38,247 bases of DNA from JBGSKV01 sp041740975 (GTDB lineage Bacteria; Bdellovibrionota_B; Oligoflexia; Oligoflexales; JALZUQ01). Location of the stretch: contig JBGSKV010000040.1 of assembly GCA_041740975.1 (NCBI GenBank), forward strand, positions 1-38,247, read 5' to 3'. Under the pieces are notes generated by a model, which ran no database searches, was not told the DNA's origin, and worked only from the letters and a program-made list of their open reading frames with translations. Shown here piece after piece: positions 1-8,341 of the stretch. Each line of letters opens with the position of its first letter. Within the stretch, counting starts at the first letter, position 1. A program made the position numbers and the translations under genes.

Positions 1-203
1 TAACCCGATGGTTGGCTGGGACAGTTGAGCCGGCTTAGATTTGTCTGGGCGGTGTCGGCTGATGCAGCCTCAATGCCCCGACAAATTCAAGTCGGGAGAA
101 CCTGACCAATCAACCAAAGAATTGAAAACTGTGAGTGCGAACGGCGGAGCAAATTTAGGTCTCCGGCCGCGAAGCGGCCGTTCAATAAACTATGCTTACA
201 AAA
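1..203. other. Non-coding, hairpin-rich segment at the window edge
   Basis: No convincing protein gene is visible here. The stretch contains several inverted repeats: GGCTG/CAGCC (57-61 with 65-69), CCCGAC/GTCGGG (77-82 with 91-96), CGGAG/CTCCG (145-149 with 161-165) and a perfect CGGCCGC/GCGGCCG hairpin (164-170 with 174-180). The last two overlap at 164-165, so they exclude each other. The sequence could be the 3' part of a structured RNA or the untranslated region of a gene outside the window. A short run near 21-37 faintly recalls the conserved 3' end of RNase P RNA, but the key ACAGAA is not intact, so no RNA name is assigned. Confidence 0.35.
164..180. terminator. Strong GC hairpin downstream of the DUF3108-like gene
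   Basis: A perfect 7-bp GC-only stem (CGGCCGC/GCGGCCG) with a 3-base loop lies 24 bp beyond the stop codon of the minus-strand gene ending at 204. It has no T-tract on either strand, so it is not a textbook intrinsic terminator. It may instead stabilise the transcript's 3' end or help Rho-dependent termination. Confidence 0.3.
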
Positions 204-911
204 TTATTCGAAATTCAGCCGCACGACGAGGTCGCCATTGCCCTTAATGGGGATCGTCGTACGCCCTGTGAATCGCACCATCTTAGGCACTTTGCCATCG
301 CGGTAGTAGAAGTCCATGGGGTCGACGAACTGCCGAATGAAAAACGACGCTGGCTCAAGTCTGAGGACAACCAGTCCGTCACTTTCTCCGGTTTTAGACA
401 GTTTAAAAGATACGCTTCGCAACTTAGCGGGCACAAACATATCTAATTCAAAACTTTTCTTTGCTTGGAGCTCAGCCCAGTTTCTTTCGATAAAATAGCT
501 GATGGATTTGGAAAACAACATGTTCTTTGACCAGGTCATTTTGCCTTCTTTAACTTTCTCACCTTTCTTTTCGAGAACGCGCACCGTCATCTGGTCCCCT
601 GTGGTTTTGACATCGATTTGCGCGCCTAACTCAAGATTATCAAAATCAAACAATTCGAGCTTAAGACTTTCAAAGTCGGAAATGCTGTGTTCGGTTTGAG
701 CAAGTTTCTTAGCTGGATCAAAGTACTTCGTCATTTTGTCGATTTTGCCGTTAGCCGTATAATTGATGGTTTGGTCTACATTATAATATAAAGTTTTGCC
801 GTCCAAGCTCTCGACCTTGAATGAAGAGGTTTCCATTTTGCCCATTTTTTCCTTTTGGTCTGCGCCCCACACCGGTGTCGCAACAATGAAAAACAAAAGC
901 GCGAATTTCAT
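204..911 (-). CDS. Secreted DUF3108-like protein
   Basis: The 235-residue product begins with a clear Sec signal peptide (about residues 1-16, cleavage after VWG-A). The rest is a soluble beta-rich domain with alternating hydrophobic residues and a final section about conversion of polar and charged strands (YRDGKVPKMVRFTG). This resembles periplasmic DUF3108 proteins, whose function is unknown. The start is supported by AGGAGA four bases upstream of the ATG. It is the last gene of a minus-strand run and begins 8 bp after the TatD-family gene, so it is probably co-transcribed with it. The family assignment rests on general pattern only. Confidence 0.7.
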   Translation of the reverse strand: MKFALLFFIVATPVWGADQKEKMGKMETSSFKVESLDGKTLYYNVDQTINYTANGKIDKMTKYFDPAKKLAQTEHSISDFESLKLELFDFDNLELGAQIDVKTTGDQMTVRVLEKKGEKVKEGKMTWSKNMLFSKSISYFIERNWAELQAKKSFELDMFVPAKLRSVSFKLSKTGESDGLVVLRLEPASFFIRQFVDPMDFYYRDGKVPKMVRFTGRTTIPIKGNGDLVVRLNFE

Positions 912-919
912 AGATTCTC

Positions 920-1720
920 CTAAAGTGCCGTGCCAAACAGGCGGCAGTAGTTATTCCACACGTGTTCTTCAGCTTCCTTATTTGAAATATCGCGCAGCTC
1001 GGCCAAATAGTGGACCGTACCCACGACATTCTTCGGCTCATTTCTCGTTCCTCGTTCTGGAGAAAGATAGGGCGCATCGGTTTCGGTCAAAATAAGCTCA
1101 AGTGGGAGTTTTTTGAGAAGTGCCGTGAAGGATTCGCTGCTGCGGCAGTTTGCCGGAATCGAAAAATACCAACCGTGCTGTTCCGCCCATCGCAAAGCCG
1201 GATTGACCTTGCCACCGTAGCAGTGGAAATCAACTTTCTTGACGCCATGATGAGCCAGAATTTCTGCGCAACGCTGCTCGGCTTTACGCGAATGAATGAT
1301 TACGGGAAGGTCATATTTTAGTCCGACTTCTAAGAGTTGAATCCAAACTTTTTCCTGTTGAGGTAACGACGAGTCTTCCAGCCAATACAGATCCAATCCA
1401 CATTCACCAATGGCTATCAACTGTCCGCTGGCAGCCATGCTATCGATATAAGCCACTTCTTTATCTCGATCAAAGGCGGGCACGGTGTAAGGCAATGCTT
1501 TGGTTAATTTATCGTAAGCTGCATTGATGGGATAAATTCCCATGGCGGCTTTGACGATGGGAAACTGCTTTGACATTGCCAAAATTTGGCGGTTAGACTC
1601 GGGCTCTAAACCATTGACGACAATTGCTTTCAACCCGGCTTTTTCGGCCTGGTCGATAACGTCACTCCAATCATTGGCGAACTGACCGTGTGTTAAATGC
1701 GTGTGGACATCAACGAACAT
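920..1720 (-). CDS. TatD-family metal-dependent hydrolase (DNase)
   Basis: The product has the standard TatD length (266 aa) and all the metal-site landmarks: HTH at residues 6-8, GECGLD with Glu106, IIHSR with His143, a His at about 166 (HCYGG) and a C-terminal TDAPYL. TatD proteins are cytoplasmic TIM-barrel nucleases of the amidohydrolase superfamily, with 3'-5' exonuclease activity on DNA or RNA and a role in DNA repair. The name does not imply a part in Tat secretion. The gene starts 37 bp after the HEAT/HEPN gene stops, which puts two predicted nucleases in the same transcript. Paralogues such as YcfH and YjjV cannot be told apart from sequence alone. Confidence 0.92.
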   Translation of the reverse strand: MFVDVHTHLTHGQFANDWSDVIDQAEKAGLKAIVVNGLEPESNRQILAMSKQFPIVKAAMGIYPINAAYDKLTKALPYTVPAFDRDKEVAYIDSMAASGQLIAIGECGLDLYWLEDSSLPQQEKVWIQLLEVGLKYDLPVIIHSRKAEQRCAEILAHHGVKKVDFHCYGGKVNPALRWAEQHGWYFSIPANCRSSESFTALLKKLPLELILTETDAPYLSPERGTRNEPKNVVGTVHYLAELRDISNKEAEEHVWNNYCRLFGTAL

Positions 1721-1757
1721 TGTGCACCATTTTCAAAGGGATACCCGTCCGTGAGTA

Positions 1758-4136
1758 CTAGGCGCCTTTGCGTTCGATGATCACTTCCGCTGGGGCAACT
1801 CTAGTCTGTGCTTTGACGTGTTCCAGAATACTATTGAGGTTATTAATTTGCACGATAATTTCTGCCGTTTCTTTCCAGGTCATCTCAATGTTATTTGCAG
1901 CGCCCGGGGGCAAACCTTCGTGGACGGCACGGTTGCGGAAGTCCTGAAATATATGCAGCTGTTTGCAGAAAAGTGCTAACTGTTGATCGCTTGGAAATGG
2001 CATTGGCATGAGGTTTGCGAGACCATAGGTGCATTTTTTGCGTGAAAAACACAGAAAGAATAAGCTGAACGCTTTGAGTCCATCCAAGGTAAATCTTTTT
2101 CCTGGCTTGAACTGGCATAGTCCGCGCAACATCTTTCGAAGTTTAAACTTGCTAAAGAACGGTATCTCTCTAACGATAGGGTGATTGCCGACGTAGTTCT
2201 CAAAAGCGGTCATTTTCTCCGGAATCGGGCGAGCGTAGCCGATAATGTCGAGTTTACGCTGCAAAACGCCGTCATGTATCAGTTGATTGGCATAGTTTTC
2301 GAAAGATTCGCGTAGATAAATTTCGAGAGCTTTGTACTGCATATCGATCACAGGACTCAAATCAATACTACTTGAGTTTTGATGGGCACGAACCTGATTG
2401 TGGAAAAATTGACCGGTGCGAAGCGCTCGTTTCACTTCGCCGGATAGCTTGCCGTAGCACGGAATGAGCTGCGTCAGATATTCGTCAGTAGCAAAGGTGC
2501 TTTGAGCTGAAACGCTCGCATCGACCTCGACTGGACTATTGTTGGTAGTGATCAGTAGAGACGCGAGAGACTCGGTTAACTCATCTTTTTCAGCGCTTCC
2601 CATCGGCAAGGTCTGGATTTCGGCAATAGCACCCCGAAGTTCAGTTTGGAGACCTTCCGTTTCCATTTTTTCAAGGCAGCGAATAATTTTAATTTGTGCA
2701 GCTTGGTTTAAACTTGGACGAAGCATCACTTTAAGGAGTTCTTGGCCGGCACGCGCCGTACCGATATCACCCAAAGCTTGGATCATAGATTCGAGTTCGT
2801 GATCTTCGGTACTTCTTAGGTATCCCAGAAGTTTTAAAACGGCCCGATCCGATCCTTTAAATGAGCCCAGAACATTCAAAAAACATAGTTTGAATACACC
2901 ATGACTTTGGTCGGCGAGGGCGACGAGTTTATCGATTTGCTCATCGGATTTGTTTTGGTAGCTCTCAAACAGTGTCTTCCAGGGCTCGGCTTTTGGGACT
3001 TGATCATTCGTGAGTTTACGGTTGCGATAAGTCGAGTCAAAGAAAAGCTGGCGATCACTGGACTGTGCTCTTTGCGCGATCCAAGTGATTTCTTCGGTCA
3101 TTAAATATTTTTTGGTATCGTCTTTGACAAATGCAGTGGCGACACTTTTGTTAGGAATGTTTTTATAACGTAGCGCTTCCTCGACTTCTAGGTATCCCGA
3201 AAGAAATCTTTCGCTAAGCTGTTGTTTTTCTTTTTCGGTGCAACGTTTCCACGCTTCCGTTAACTTGTCCTGATCTACCCCTTGAAAAATATTGTTGCGC
3301 GGATGGTTGTGTTCGTTAGCCGCAATCTGCATGGCAGCATAAATGGTGTCCGTTCCCAGTCGGCTCCGTTGCCAAATGGGCGGCCAAGATTGCCATAAAT
3401 CATCAAAGCTGCGGGTGGTTTTGCTAGGCTTCTGGCGGTAGTCATCGTCTTGGTCTAAATTCAGTGATTGGACCAAGGCTTGCCAGCTGGAGGAAAGGAA
3501 CTGATCTTTTCGAATCGAATCCAATTCGTTCGGATGGAATCTTGCCAAGTAGTAAAGCGCCGCACTGAGAGCTTTGTTAGAAGGGTGAAGCTCTTCGCGT
3601 AGATCGTTGCTAATGGTTTTCGCAACCTTGAGAAGGCGCGGTTGATCGATGTTCCAGGCCACGGCCTTTTCAAGGAGCAGAGCGTGGAAAGCCTGCGAAA
3701 GTTCTTCAAGGCCATCGAGATTGGCAAACTTTTGAATGAGTTCTTTACCGCCTACATGCCACGCGGAACTCAAAATCGTGTAGCGAACTCGTTGAGGAGT
3801 ATGACGGGCCGTTGCGACGCGCTGCATCCGGTACCCGAGTAGGTGTGATGATTTTGCAGTCCAAGTATTGATGTAGCTGGTTGCGAGTTCTTGTGACGCG
3901 GTCGCAAGGTTATCAGTTAAGAATTTTTCAAATTCAAGGGGGTCAGAGCTGTCGGTCACCGACAAGATGGCTTGCTTCTCGCTGATCGGCAAATCCAAAA
4001 GCATTAGGTCTGCGGCTAGTTCGAGTGGAATACTCACACTTTGTTTTTTTAGTGACGCCAATAACTTGAGACGCGACAAAGCCTGTGGTTCGTATAGGTA
4101 TTGTTCAATCAGTTGATTTTTTTGATCAGAAGCCAA
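1758..4136 (-). CDS. Large HEAT-like repeat protein with C-terminal HEPN-type motif
   Basis: This 792-residue protein has no signal peptide or membrane segment, so it is presumably cytoplasmic. Most of it is alpha-helical. Residues around 430-510 have HEAT/armadillo character, with paired helices such as SMIQALGDIGTARAGQELL. Near the C-terminus a helix starting MQYKALEIYLRESFENY leads to FRNRAVHEG. Arg734, Asn735 and His739 there match the R-x4-H signature (polar residue after Arg) of HEPN ribonuclease domains, and amphipathic helices follow as in that fold. The start is TTG at 4136, backed by AGAGGA upstream; there is no in-frame ATG nearby. HEPN proteins include toxins, defence RNases and RNA-processing factors, but the specific role here is unknown. 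The HEPN call is by motif only. Confidence 0.72.
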   Translation of the reverse strand: MASDQKNQLIEQYLYEPQALSRLKLLASLKKQSVSIPLELAADLMLLDLPISEKQAILSVTDSSDPLEFEKFLTDNLATASQELATSYINTWTAKSSHLLGYRMQRVATARHTPQRVRYTILSSAWHVGGKELIQKFANLDGLEELSQAFHALLLEKAVAWNIDQPRLLKVAKTISNDLREELHPSNKALSAALYYLARFHPNELDSIRKDQFLSSSWQALVQSLNLDQDDDYRQKPSKTTRSFDDLWQSWPPIWQRSRLGTDTIYAAMQIAANEHNHPRNNIFQGVDQDKLTEAWKRCTEKEKQQLSERFLSGYLEVEEALRYKNIPNKSVATAFVKDDTKKYLMTEEITWIAQRAQSSDRQLFFDSTYRNRKLTNDQVPKAEPWKTLFESYQNKSDEQIDKLVALADQSHGVFKLCFLNVLGSFKGSDRAVLKLLGYLRSTEDHELESMIQALGDIGTARAGQELLKVMLRPSLNQAAQIKIIRCLEKMETEGLQTELRGAIAEIQTLPMGSAEKDELTESLASLLITTNNSPVEVDASVSAQSTFATDEYLTQLIPCYGKLSGEVKRALRTGQFFHNQVRAHQNSSSIDLSPVIDMQYKALEIYLRESFENYANQLIHDGVLQRKLDIIGYARPIPEKMTAFENYVGNHPIVREIPFFSKFKLRKMLRGLCQFKPGKRFTLDGLKAFSLFFLCFSRKKCTYGLANLMPMPFPSDQQLALFCKQLHIFQDFRNRAVHEGLPPGAANNIEMTWKETAEIIVQINNLNSILEHVKAQTRVAPAEVIIERKGA

Positions 4137-4257
4137 GCGTTCATTCCTCTAAGAAAATGGCCAAGCATGAAATCATGGGACCACTCAGGCATGTTCGGAT
4201 GGAATTTTTTTTTCGTAAGGGCTAACTGAAATAGATCAATAAATACAAATGGGTACG

Positions 4258-4674
4258 TTACTCTTGGATCGGGCGTCGGGTTTGGAATCCGCCAAGATGT
4301 GAGTGCTTGTGCAAGATGTCTTCCTCCGGGTACTGCCAACACCAGTAATTGCCATCGCCTGTATCAAAATCGACTAGCCAAGGTCCCTTGACAGTTGGTC
4401 CGAGTTTTTCAATGGCTTCGGCCCAATCATCTATCATTTTGTTAAAAATTTTTTCCAGTTCGGCGCGTTTTTTTTCGTCTTTCGAATAATGAAATGACAA
4501 AAGAATCTTGTCGGCTCGTTCATGCCAACGTCGAGTGAGTTTAGATATTAATGGTAATATGGCACGCGCCTCCTGCAGCGAATAAATCTGCGGAGTATGG
4601 TGTAGTTGCACGAGATTATTGACGGGCGTCGTGCCCTCCGTACCCAAACCTAGATTGTCTGATGGCGTTTCCAT
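4258..4674 (-). CDS. DUF2203 family protein
   Basis: The 138-residue product contains the family's opening signature, YSLQEARAILPLISKLTRRW, followed by a charged helix and a section ending in VDFDTGDGNYWCWQYPEEDI. DUF2203 proteins are small cytoplasmic proteins of unknown function found in many bacteria. The frame is open upstream to an ATG at 4734, but that start would lie inside the thioredoxin gene. The ATG at 4674, two bases after that gene's TAA, fits translational coupling better and is the start used here. It is followed after 121 bp by the HEAT/HEPN gene. Confidence 0.8.
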   Translation of the reverse strand: METPSDNLGLGTEGTTPVNNLVQLHHTPQIYSLQEARAILPLISKLTRRWHERADKILLSFHYSKDEKKRAELEKIFNKMIDDWAEAIEKLGPTVKGPWLVDFDTGDGNYWCWQYPEEDILHKHSHLGGFQTRRPIQE

Positions 4675-4676
4675 TT

Positions 4677-5276
4677 TTAATTTGAACTTTTCAAATGAGA
4701 TCCAAAATATTTTGGCTCGTTTCCGGCCATCCACTTTATGTTACAGCCCATACTCGGCTTTTGAACTTCAGGTGGTTTTTGGCCTTTCAGCATGGACTCT
4801 ACTGCTTCCAATAGATCTCGTCCATTGACAGGTTCGTCTCTGCCTGGCCGGCTATCGTCGAGTTGTCCGCGGTAAAACAACTTTAAGTTCAAATCATAAA
4901 GAAAAAAGTCTGGGGTGCACGCCGCTTTGTAAGCTTTGGCAACTCGCTGTGTCACATCCAAAACATAGGGGAAGGTGTAGCCGCGCAAAACTTTTTCGGC
5001 CGCCATGTTTTCCTGGTCATCGGCCGGGTATTTTAAGGTATCGTTACTATTGATGCCAATGACTCCCACTCCAAGAGTTTGAATGTCTTTGGCAATCACT
5101 GCCCATTCATCGGCAATATGCTTAACGTAGGGGCAGTGGTTGCATAAAAATGCGACAAGTAAACCGTGTTTTCCGACGACGCTCGCACGCGTGACCATCT
5201 TCCCTTCTGTGTCGGAAAGAGCAAAGTCCGGCGCTATTTGGCCTAGTTCCGTCATCATAGATGGGGTCAGTACCAA
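4677..5276 (-). CDS. Thioredoxin-fold redox protein (AhpC/TSA-like)
   Basis: The 199-residue product has a thioredoxin/peroxiredoxin fold: PDFALSDTEGK near residue 16, then a redox-active CNHCPYVK motif (Cys45 and Cys48) after a hydrophobic strand. Later come TPDFFLYD and a terminal PSMGCNIKW containing another Cys. The combination CNHCPYVKH plus a C-terminal GCNIKW is typical of a widespread bacterial thioredoxin-family group of unassigned substrate. No signal peptide is seen, so it probably acts in the cytoplasm. It is the first gene of the minus-strand group, and its stop lies 2 bp before the DUF2203 start. Confidence 0.88.
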   Translation of the reverse strand: MVLTPSMMTELGQIAPDFALSDTEGKMVTRASVVGKHGLLVAFLCNHCPYVKHIADEWAVIAKDIQTLGVGVIGINSNDTLKYPADDQENMAAEKVLRGYTFPYVLDVTQRVAKAYKAACTPDFFLYDLNLKLFYRGQLDDSRPGRDEPVNGRDLLEAVESMLKGQKPPEVQKPSMGCNIKWMAGNEPKYFGSHLKSSN

Positions 5277-5458
5277 GTTCAGGGCCCTCCCTTTTGAAGC
5301 CGGATGAAAACGGCTGTTTGACCGCTTGGTATGTTGTTTTCATACAGCAACTTAGTCGAATATTCTACTTAATAAACACCTGAGTTTTTGGTAGAAACTT
5401 CCGACATTTTAGAAACAAATTTGTGAAAACAAGTTCATAGACTACATAAGGAATTGAT
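5277..5458. promoter_or_regulatory. Divergent intergenic region between thioredoxin-like gene and aldolase
   Basis: This 182-bp gap separates a minus-strand operon from a plus-strand operon, so it must hold both promoters. The right half is AT-rich. No -10/-35 pair stands out clearly enough to place a start site, and no known operator was recognised. An AAGGA ribosome-binding site lies just before the aldolase ATG. Confidence 0.4.
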
Positions 5459-6475
5459 ATGACGCTCAATACTATTGCTCGCAAAATTGTAGAAGGGCAC
5501 AAGGGAATTCTTGCAGCCGATGAAAGCAATCCCACCATTAAAAAGCGCTTTGATGCGATTAAAGTTGAATCTACCGAAGAAAATCGTCGCGACTATCGCG
5601 AACTTATGTTCAAAACAAAAGGCATGGCCGAATTCATTAGCGGTGTGATTTTATTTGATGAAACGATTCGTCAAAAAGCCGCCGACGGAACGCCGTTTAC
5701 GAACGTCTTAAAGAGTTTGAACGTTATTCCCGGTATTAAAGTCGATGCCGGAACCAGAGAACTTGCGGGAAGCCCTGGTGAGCAGATTACGGAAGGTCTC
5801 GATGGCTTGCGTGAACGCCTTAAAGATTATTTCGAACTCGGCGCGCGTTTTGCTAAGTGGCGGGCCGTCATCAATATTACCGATACAAATCCCTCTTATT
5901 ATTGTCTCTATACGAACGCACATGCCTTGGCCCGTTACGCGAAGCTCTGTCAAGAACAAGGGATCGTTCCTATTGTGGAACCGGAAGTGATCATGGACGG
6001 GTCCCACACCATTGAGCGATGTTATGATGTTACGGAAGAAACTCTTAAGGTATTGTTCGATGAACTTTCCAAGCAGAAAGTTGAACTGGAAGGTTTACTC
6101 CTCAAGCCTAATATGGTCATCGCTGGAACGAAGGCTACGCGGCAAGGTAGCGTGCAAGAAGTTGCGGATCTGACCGTTAAGTGCTTGCTTCGAACGGTGC
6201 CCGCGGCTGTTCCGGGGATTGTGTTTTTGTCGGGTGGCCAAAGCGATGAACTTGCGACGGCACACCTCAATGCTATGAATGCAAAACACAAGAATTTGCC
6301 ATGGGCACTGACTTATTCATATGGGCGTGCTTTGCAAGCCGCGGCTCAAAAAGCTTGGTGCGGCAAAAAAGAAAACGTACCTGCCGCGCAGCAAGCCTTT
6401 TACCATCGTGCAAAATGCAATAGTCTAGCCGCAGCAGGAAAATACAGTGACGCCATTGAGCGTGGCTCGGTGTAG
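5459..6475 (+). CDS. Class I fructose-bisphosphate aldolase
   Basis: The enzyme cleaves fructose 1,6-bisphosphate to dihydroxyacetone phosphate and glyceraldehyde 3-phosphate in glycolysis, and runs in reverse in gluconeogenesis. The 338-residue protein aligns by eye with the animal/plant-type class I family: GILAADESNPTIKKR (residues 16-30), KWRAVINI (133-140), VPIVEPEV (170-177) and the Schiff-base lysine in LLLKPNMV (Lys216). FLSGGQSDE and WALTYSYGRALQ follow. It is therefore not the zinc-dependent class II enzyme nor the DhnA-type class I enzyme. AAGGA precedes the ATG. It heads a plus-strand run with trmJ 11 bp downstream. The DNA and surroundings give no sign of recent transfer. Confidence 0.95.
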   Translation: MTLNTIARKIVEGHKGILAADESNPTIKKRFDAIKVESTEENRRDYRELMFKTKGMAEFISGVILFDETIRQKAADGTPFTNVLKSLNVIPGIKVDAGTRELAGSPGEQITEGLDGLRERLKDYFELGARFAKWRAVINITDTNPSYYCLYTNAHALARYAKLCQEQGIVPIVEPEVIMDGSHTIERCYDVTEETLKVLFDELSKQKVELEGLLLKPNMVIAGTKATRQGSVQEVADLTVKCLLRTVPAAVPGIVFLSGGQSDELATAHLNAMNAKHKNLPWALTYSYGRALQAAAQKAWCGKKENVPAAQQAFYHRAKCNSLAAAGKYSDAIERGSV

Positions 6476-6486
6476 GATTATCATTC

Positions 6487-7200
6487 GTGGAAGTTGTATT
6501 TATTTTACATAAGCCGCAATTTCCCGAAAACATTGGTTCGGCCGCGAGAGCTATTTATACGATGGGCTTTGGAAAGTTGCGACTCGTTCAAACGCAAAAG
6601 CATTTGCATGAACGGAGTCGCAGTTTAGCATGCCATGCTCAAAATGTACTCGAACAAGCCGAAACTTTTGACACACTGCCAGACGCTATTCGTGATTTGG
6701 ACGTAGTCGTTGGGACCACAGCTCGCGAACGACGTGACTATTGTGATTACCTGACTCCAAGCGGGTTACGAGACTACATTCAGTCGAAACAAACCCATAT
6801 CCAGAAAGTCGGAATGGTTTTTGGATGTGAAGAATCGGGCCTTGGTAATGACGAACTGGCGTTTTGCGATCATTTAACGACAATTCCTGGTAATAGGGAG
6901 TATGGGGTTTTGAATCTTGCGCAAGCCGTGATGATCTATGCATATGAACTGCAGTGTTTCGGTCAACTTGTTACGCATCCTGGCAAGAGAGCACCCCGAA
7001 AAGAGTTATCGCATCGCGTATTCAAAGAGAAGATGGCGCATCTTTTCTCGACGCTTGACGTGAACACGCAAGACTTGCGCGTTAGACGGGTTTTGGAAAA
7101 ATCCTCCTTATTAGGGGATGAAGATTTGCGGTTAATTCATTATTTGCGCAAGAAAATCCTTTTCAAAGTGGATCGTGAAAATTTCAAAAGAGGTATGTAA
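6487..7200 (+). CDS. trmJ: TrmJ-like tRNA (Cm32/Um32) 2'-O-methyltransferase
   Basis: This is a SpoU/TrmH-class (SPOUT) RNA methyltransferase of 237 residues. The three SPOUT motifs are present: motif 1 FPENIGSAARAIYTMGF near residue 12, motif 2 VFGCEESGLGNDEL near 110, and motif 3 GVLNLAQAVMIYAYE near 140, which form the knotted SAM site. The position and spelling of the motifs and the C-terminal helical extension fit TrmJ, which methylates the 2'-hydroxyl of nucleotide 32 in tRNA. The start is GTG at 6487. The stop overlaps the next start (TAATG at 7198-7202), so FabH is translationally coupled. Other members of the superfamily could look similar. Confidence 0.85.
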   Translation: MEVVFILHKPQFPENIGSAARAIYTMGFGKLRLVQTQKHLHERSRSLACHAQNVLEQAETFDTLPDAIRDLDVVVGTTARERRDYCDYLTPSGLRDYIQSKQTHIQKVGMVFGCEESGLGNDELAFCDHLTTIPGNREYGVLNLAQAVMIYAYELQCFGQLVTHPGKRAPRKELSHRVFKEKMAHLFSTLDVNTQDLRVRRVLEKSSLLGDEDLRLIHYLRKKILFKVDRENFKRGM

Positions 7201-8195
7201 TGAATATAGGTGTAAAAATTTCGGGAACGGGAATGTATGTGCCGCCTCGTGTCGTTACCAATGCTGATTTAGAAAAACTCATGGATACCTCAGATGAATG
7301 GATTTCTCAGCGCACCGGCATTCGCGAGCGTAGGCATGTGGATGACGGATTAGGCCCGTCCGATTTAGCCGTCGAAGCGTCCCAAAAGGCCTTAAAAGCT
7401 TCTGGTTATACCGCAGAAGACATGGATTTTATTATCGTAGCGACTTTGTCCGCGGACCATGTTTTTCCAGGTGCGTCCGCTTTCTTGCAAACCAAACTCG
7501 GGCTTCAGACGACTCCGGCTATGGACTTGCGTACGCAATGCTCTGGTTTTATTTACGCACTCAGTACAGCCGCGGCTTTTATCAAAAGTGGTCACTACAA
7601 AAAGATTCTGATTGTGGGCGCCGAAGTCCATTCACCGGTATTGGATTTTACAACGAGGGGGCGCGATGTCGCGGTTCTGTTTGGTGATGGAGCGGGCGCT
7701 ATAGTGGTAGAGGCGGCAAGTTCGGATCAAAATCAAGTTTTGAGTACGGTTTTGCACACCCAAGGTGAGTTCGCACAAAAGTTATGGCTTGAAAAACCGG
7801 GAACGGCAATTGGGCCATGGATGTGTGAAGAACGTGAGGATCCTCGAAATTTTCCATTTATGGATGGTAAATTTGTATTTAAGCATGCCGTGGTGCGATT
7901 CGATGAAGTGATCAAAGAAGGATTGGAAAAGGCAGGTTTACAACTTGACGATGTCGATCACTTTTTGTTCCATCAGGCCAACCTGCGCATCAATGAGTAT
8001 GTTGGTAAAAGCATGGGAATCCATCCTGACAAAATTCACAATAATATTCAGCGCTATGGAAACTGTTCAGCGGCATCCATTCCCATTCTTTTGTCGGAAT
8101 GTGTGACCGACGGCAAGATTAAAAAAGGCGATGTCGTGTGTATGGCGGCTTTTGGCGCGGGTTTTACATGGGCAAGTGCCATCGTGAATTGGTAG
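7200..8195 (+). CDS. fabH: 3-oxoacyl-ACP synthase III (KAS III)
   Basis: The 331-residue protein carries the complete KAS III catalytic triad: Cys114 in TQCSGF, His258 in LFHQAN and Asn288 in YGNCSAAS. It also has the N-terminal DEWISQRTGIRERR and the C-terminal AAFGAGFTWA. KAS III condenses acyl-CoA with malonyl-ACP to start fatty-acid synthesis. It is coupled by a 1-base overlap to trmJ rather than sitting in a fab/plsX cluster. A second KAS III-like gene lies at 32001-32993. Which one is the housekeeping FabH cannot be settled here. The roughly 10-residue insertion region around 195-220 (WLEKPGTAIGPWMCEE) differs from E. coli FabH, so a special primer specificity is possible. Confidence 0.9.
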   Translation: MNIGVKISGTGMYVPPRVVTNADLEKLMDTSDEWISQRTGIRERRHVDDGLGPSDLAVEASQKALKASGYTAEDMDFIIVATLSADHVFPGASAFLQTKLGLQTTPAMDLRTQCSGFIYALSTAAAFIKSGHYKKILIVGAEVHSPVLDFTTRGRDVAVLFGDGAGAIVVEAASSDQNQVLSTVLHTQGEFAQKLWLEKPGTAIGPWMCEEREDPRNFPFMDGKFVFKHAVVRFDEVIKEGLEKAGLQLDDVDHFLFHQANLRINEYVGKSMGIHPDKIHNNIQRYGNCSAASIPILLSECVTDGKIKKGDVVCMAAFGAGFTWASAIVNW

Positions 8196-8309
8196 GCATA
8201 ATCATTCATTTAGGTTATACCATAAGTATTCAATTGCACATCTATCTACTTGAAAATACAGAATAAATCGCCAGACTTAACTTCTGCTCTCATGGTCCCG
8301 AAGAATGAG

Positions 8310-8340
8310 CTAAGAGGAATTTTTTCTTAGGAGGCGCAGT
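8310..8340 (+). promoter_or_regulatory. Hairpin and ribosome-binding site before pilin-like gene
   Basis: AGGAGG at 8329-8334 lies 7 bases before the GTG at 8342 and fixes that start. A 6-bp hairpin, CTAAGA/TCTTAG (8310-8315 with 8325-8330), reaches into the first two bases of this site and could modulate ribosome access. Confidence 0.5.
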
Positions 8341-8341
8341 C

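Noticed and set aside
5708..6007. Minus-strand frame inside the aldolase gene
   Set aside because: It is the reverse shadow of a strongly conserved enzyme gene and has no independent support.
8196..8341. Cyclic-di-GMP or other known riboswitch before the pilin-like gene
   Set aside because: No conserved riboswitch core was found. Only a short hairpin near the ribosome site is visible.
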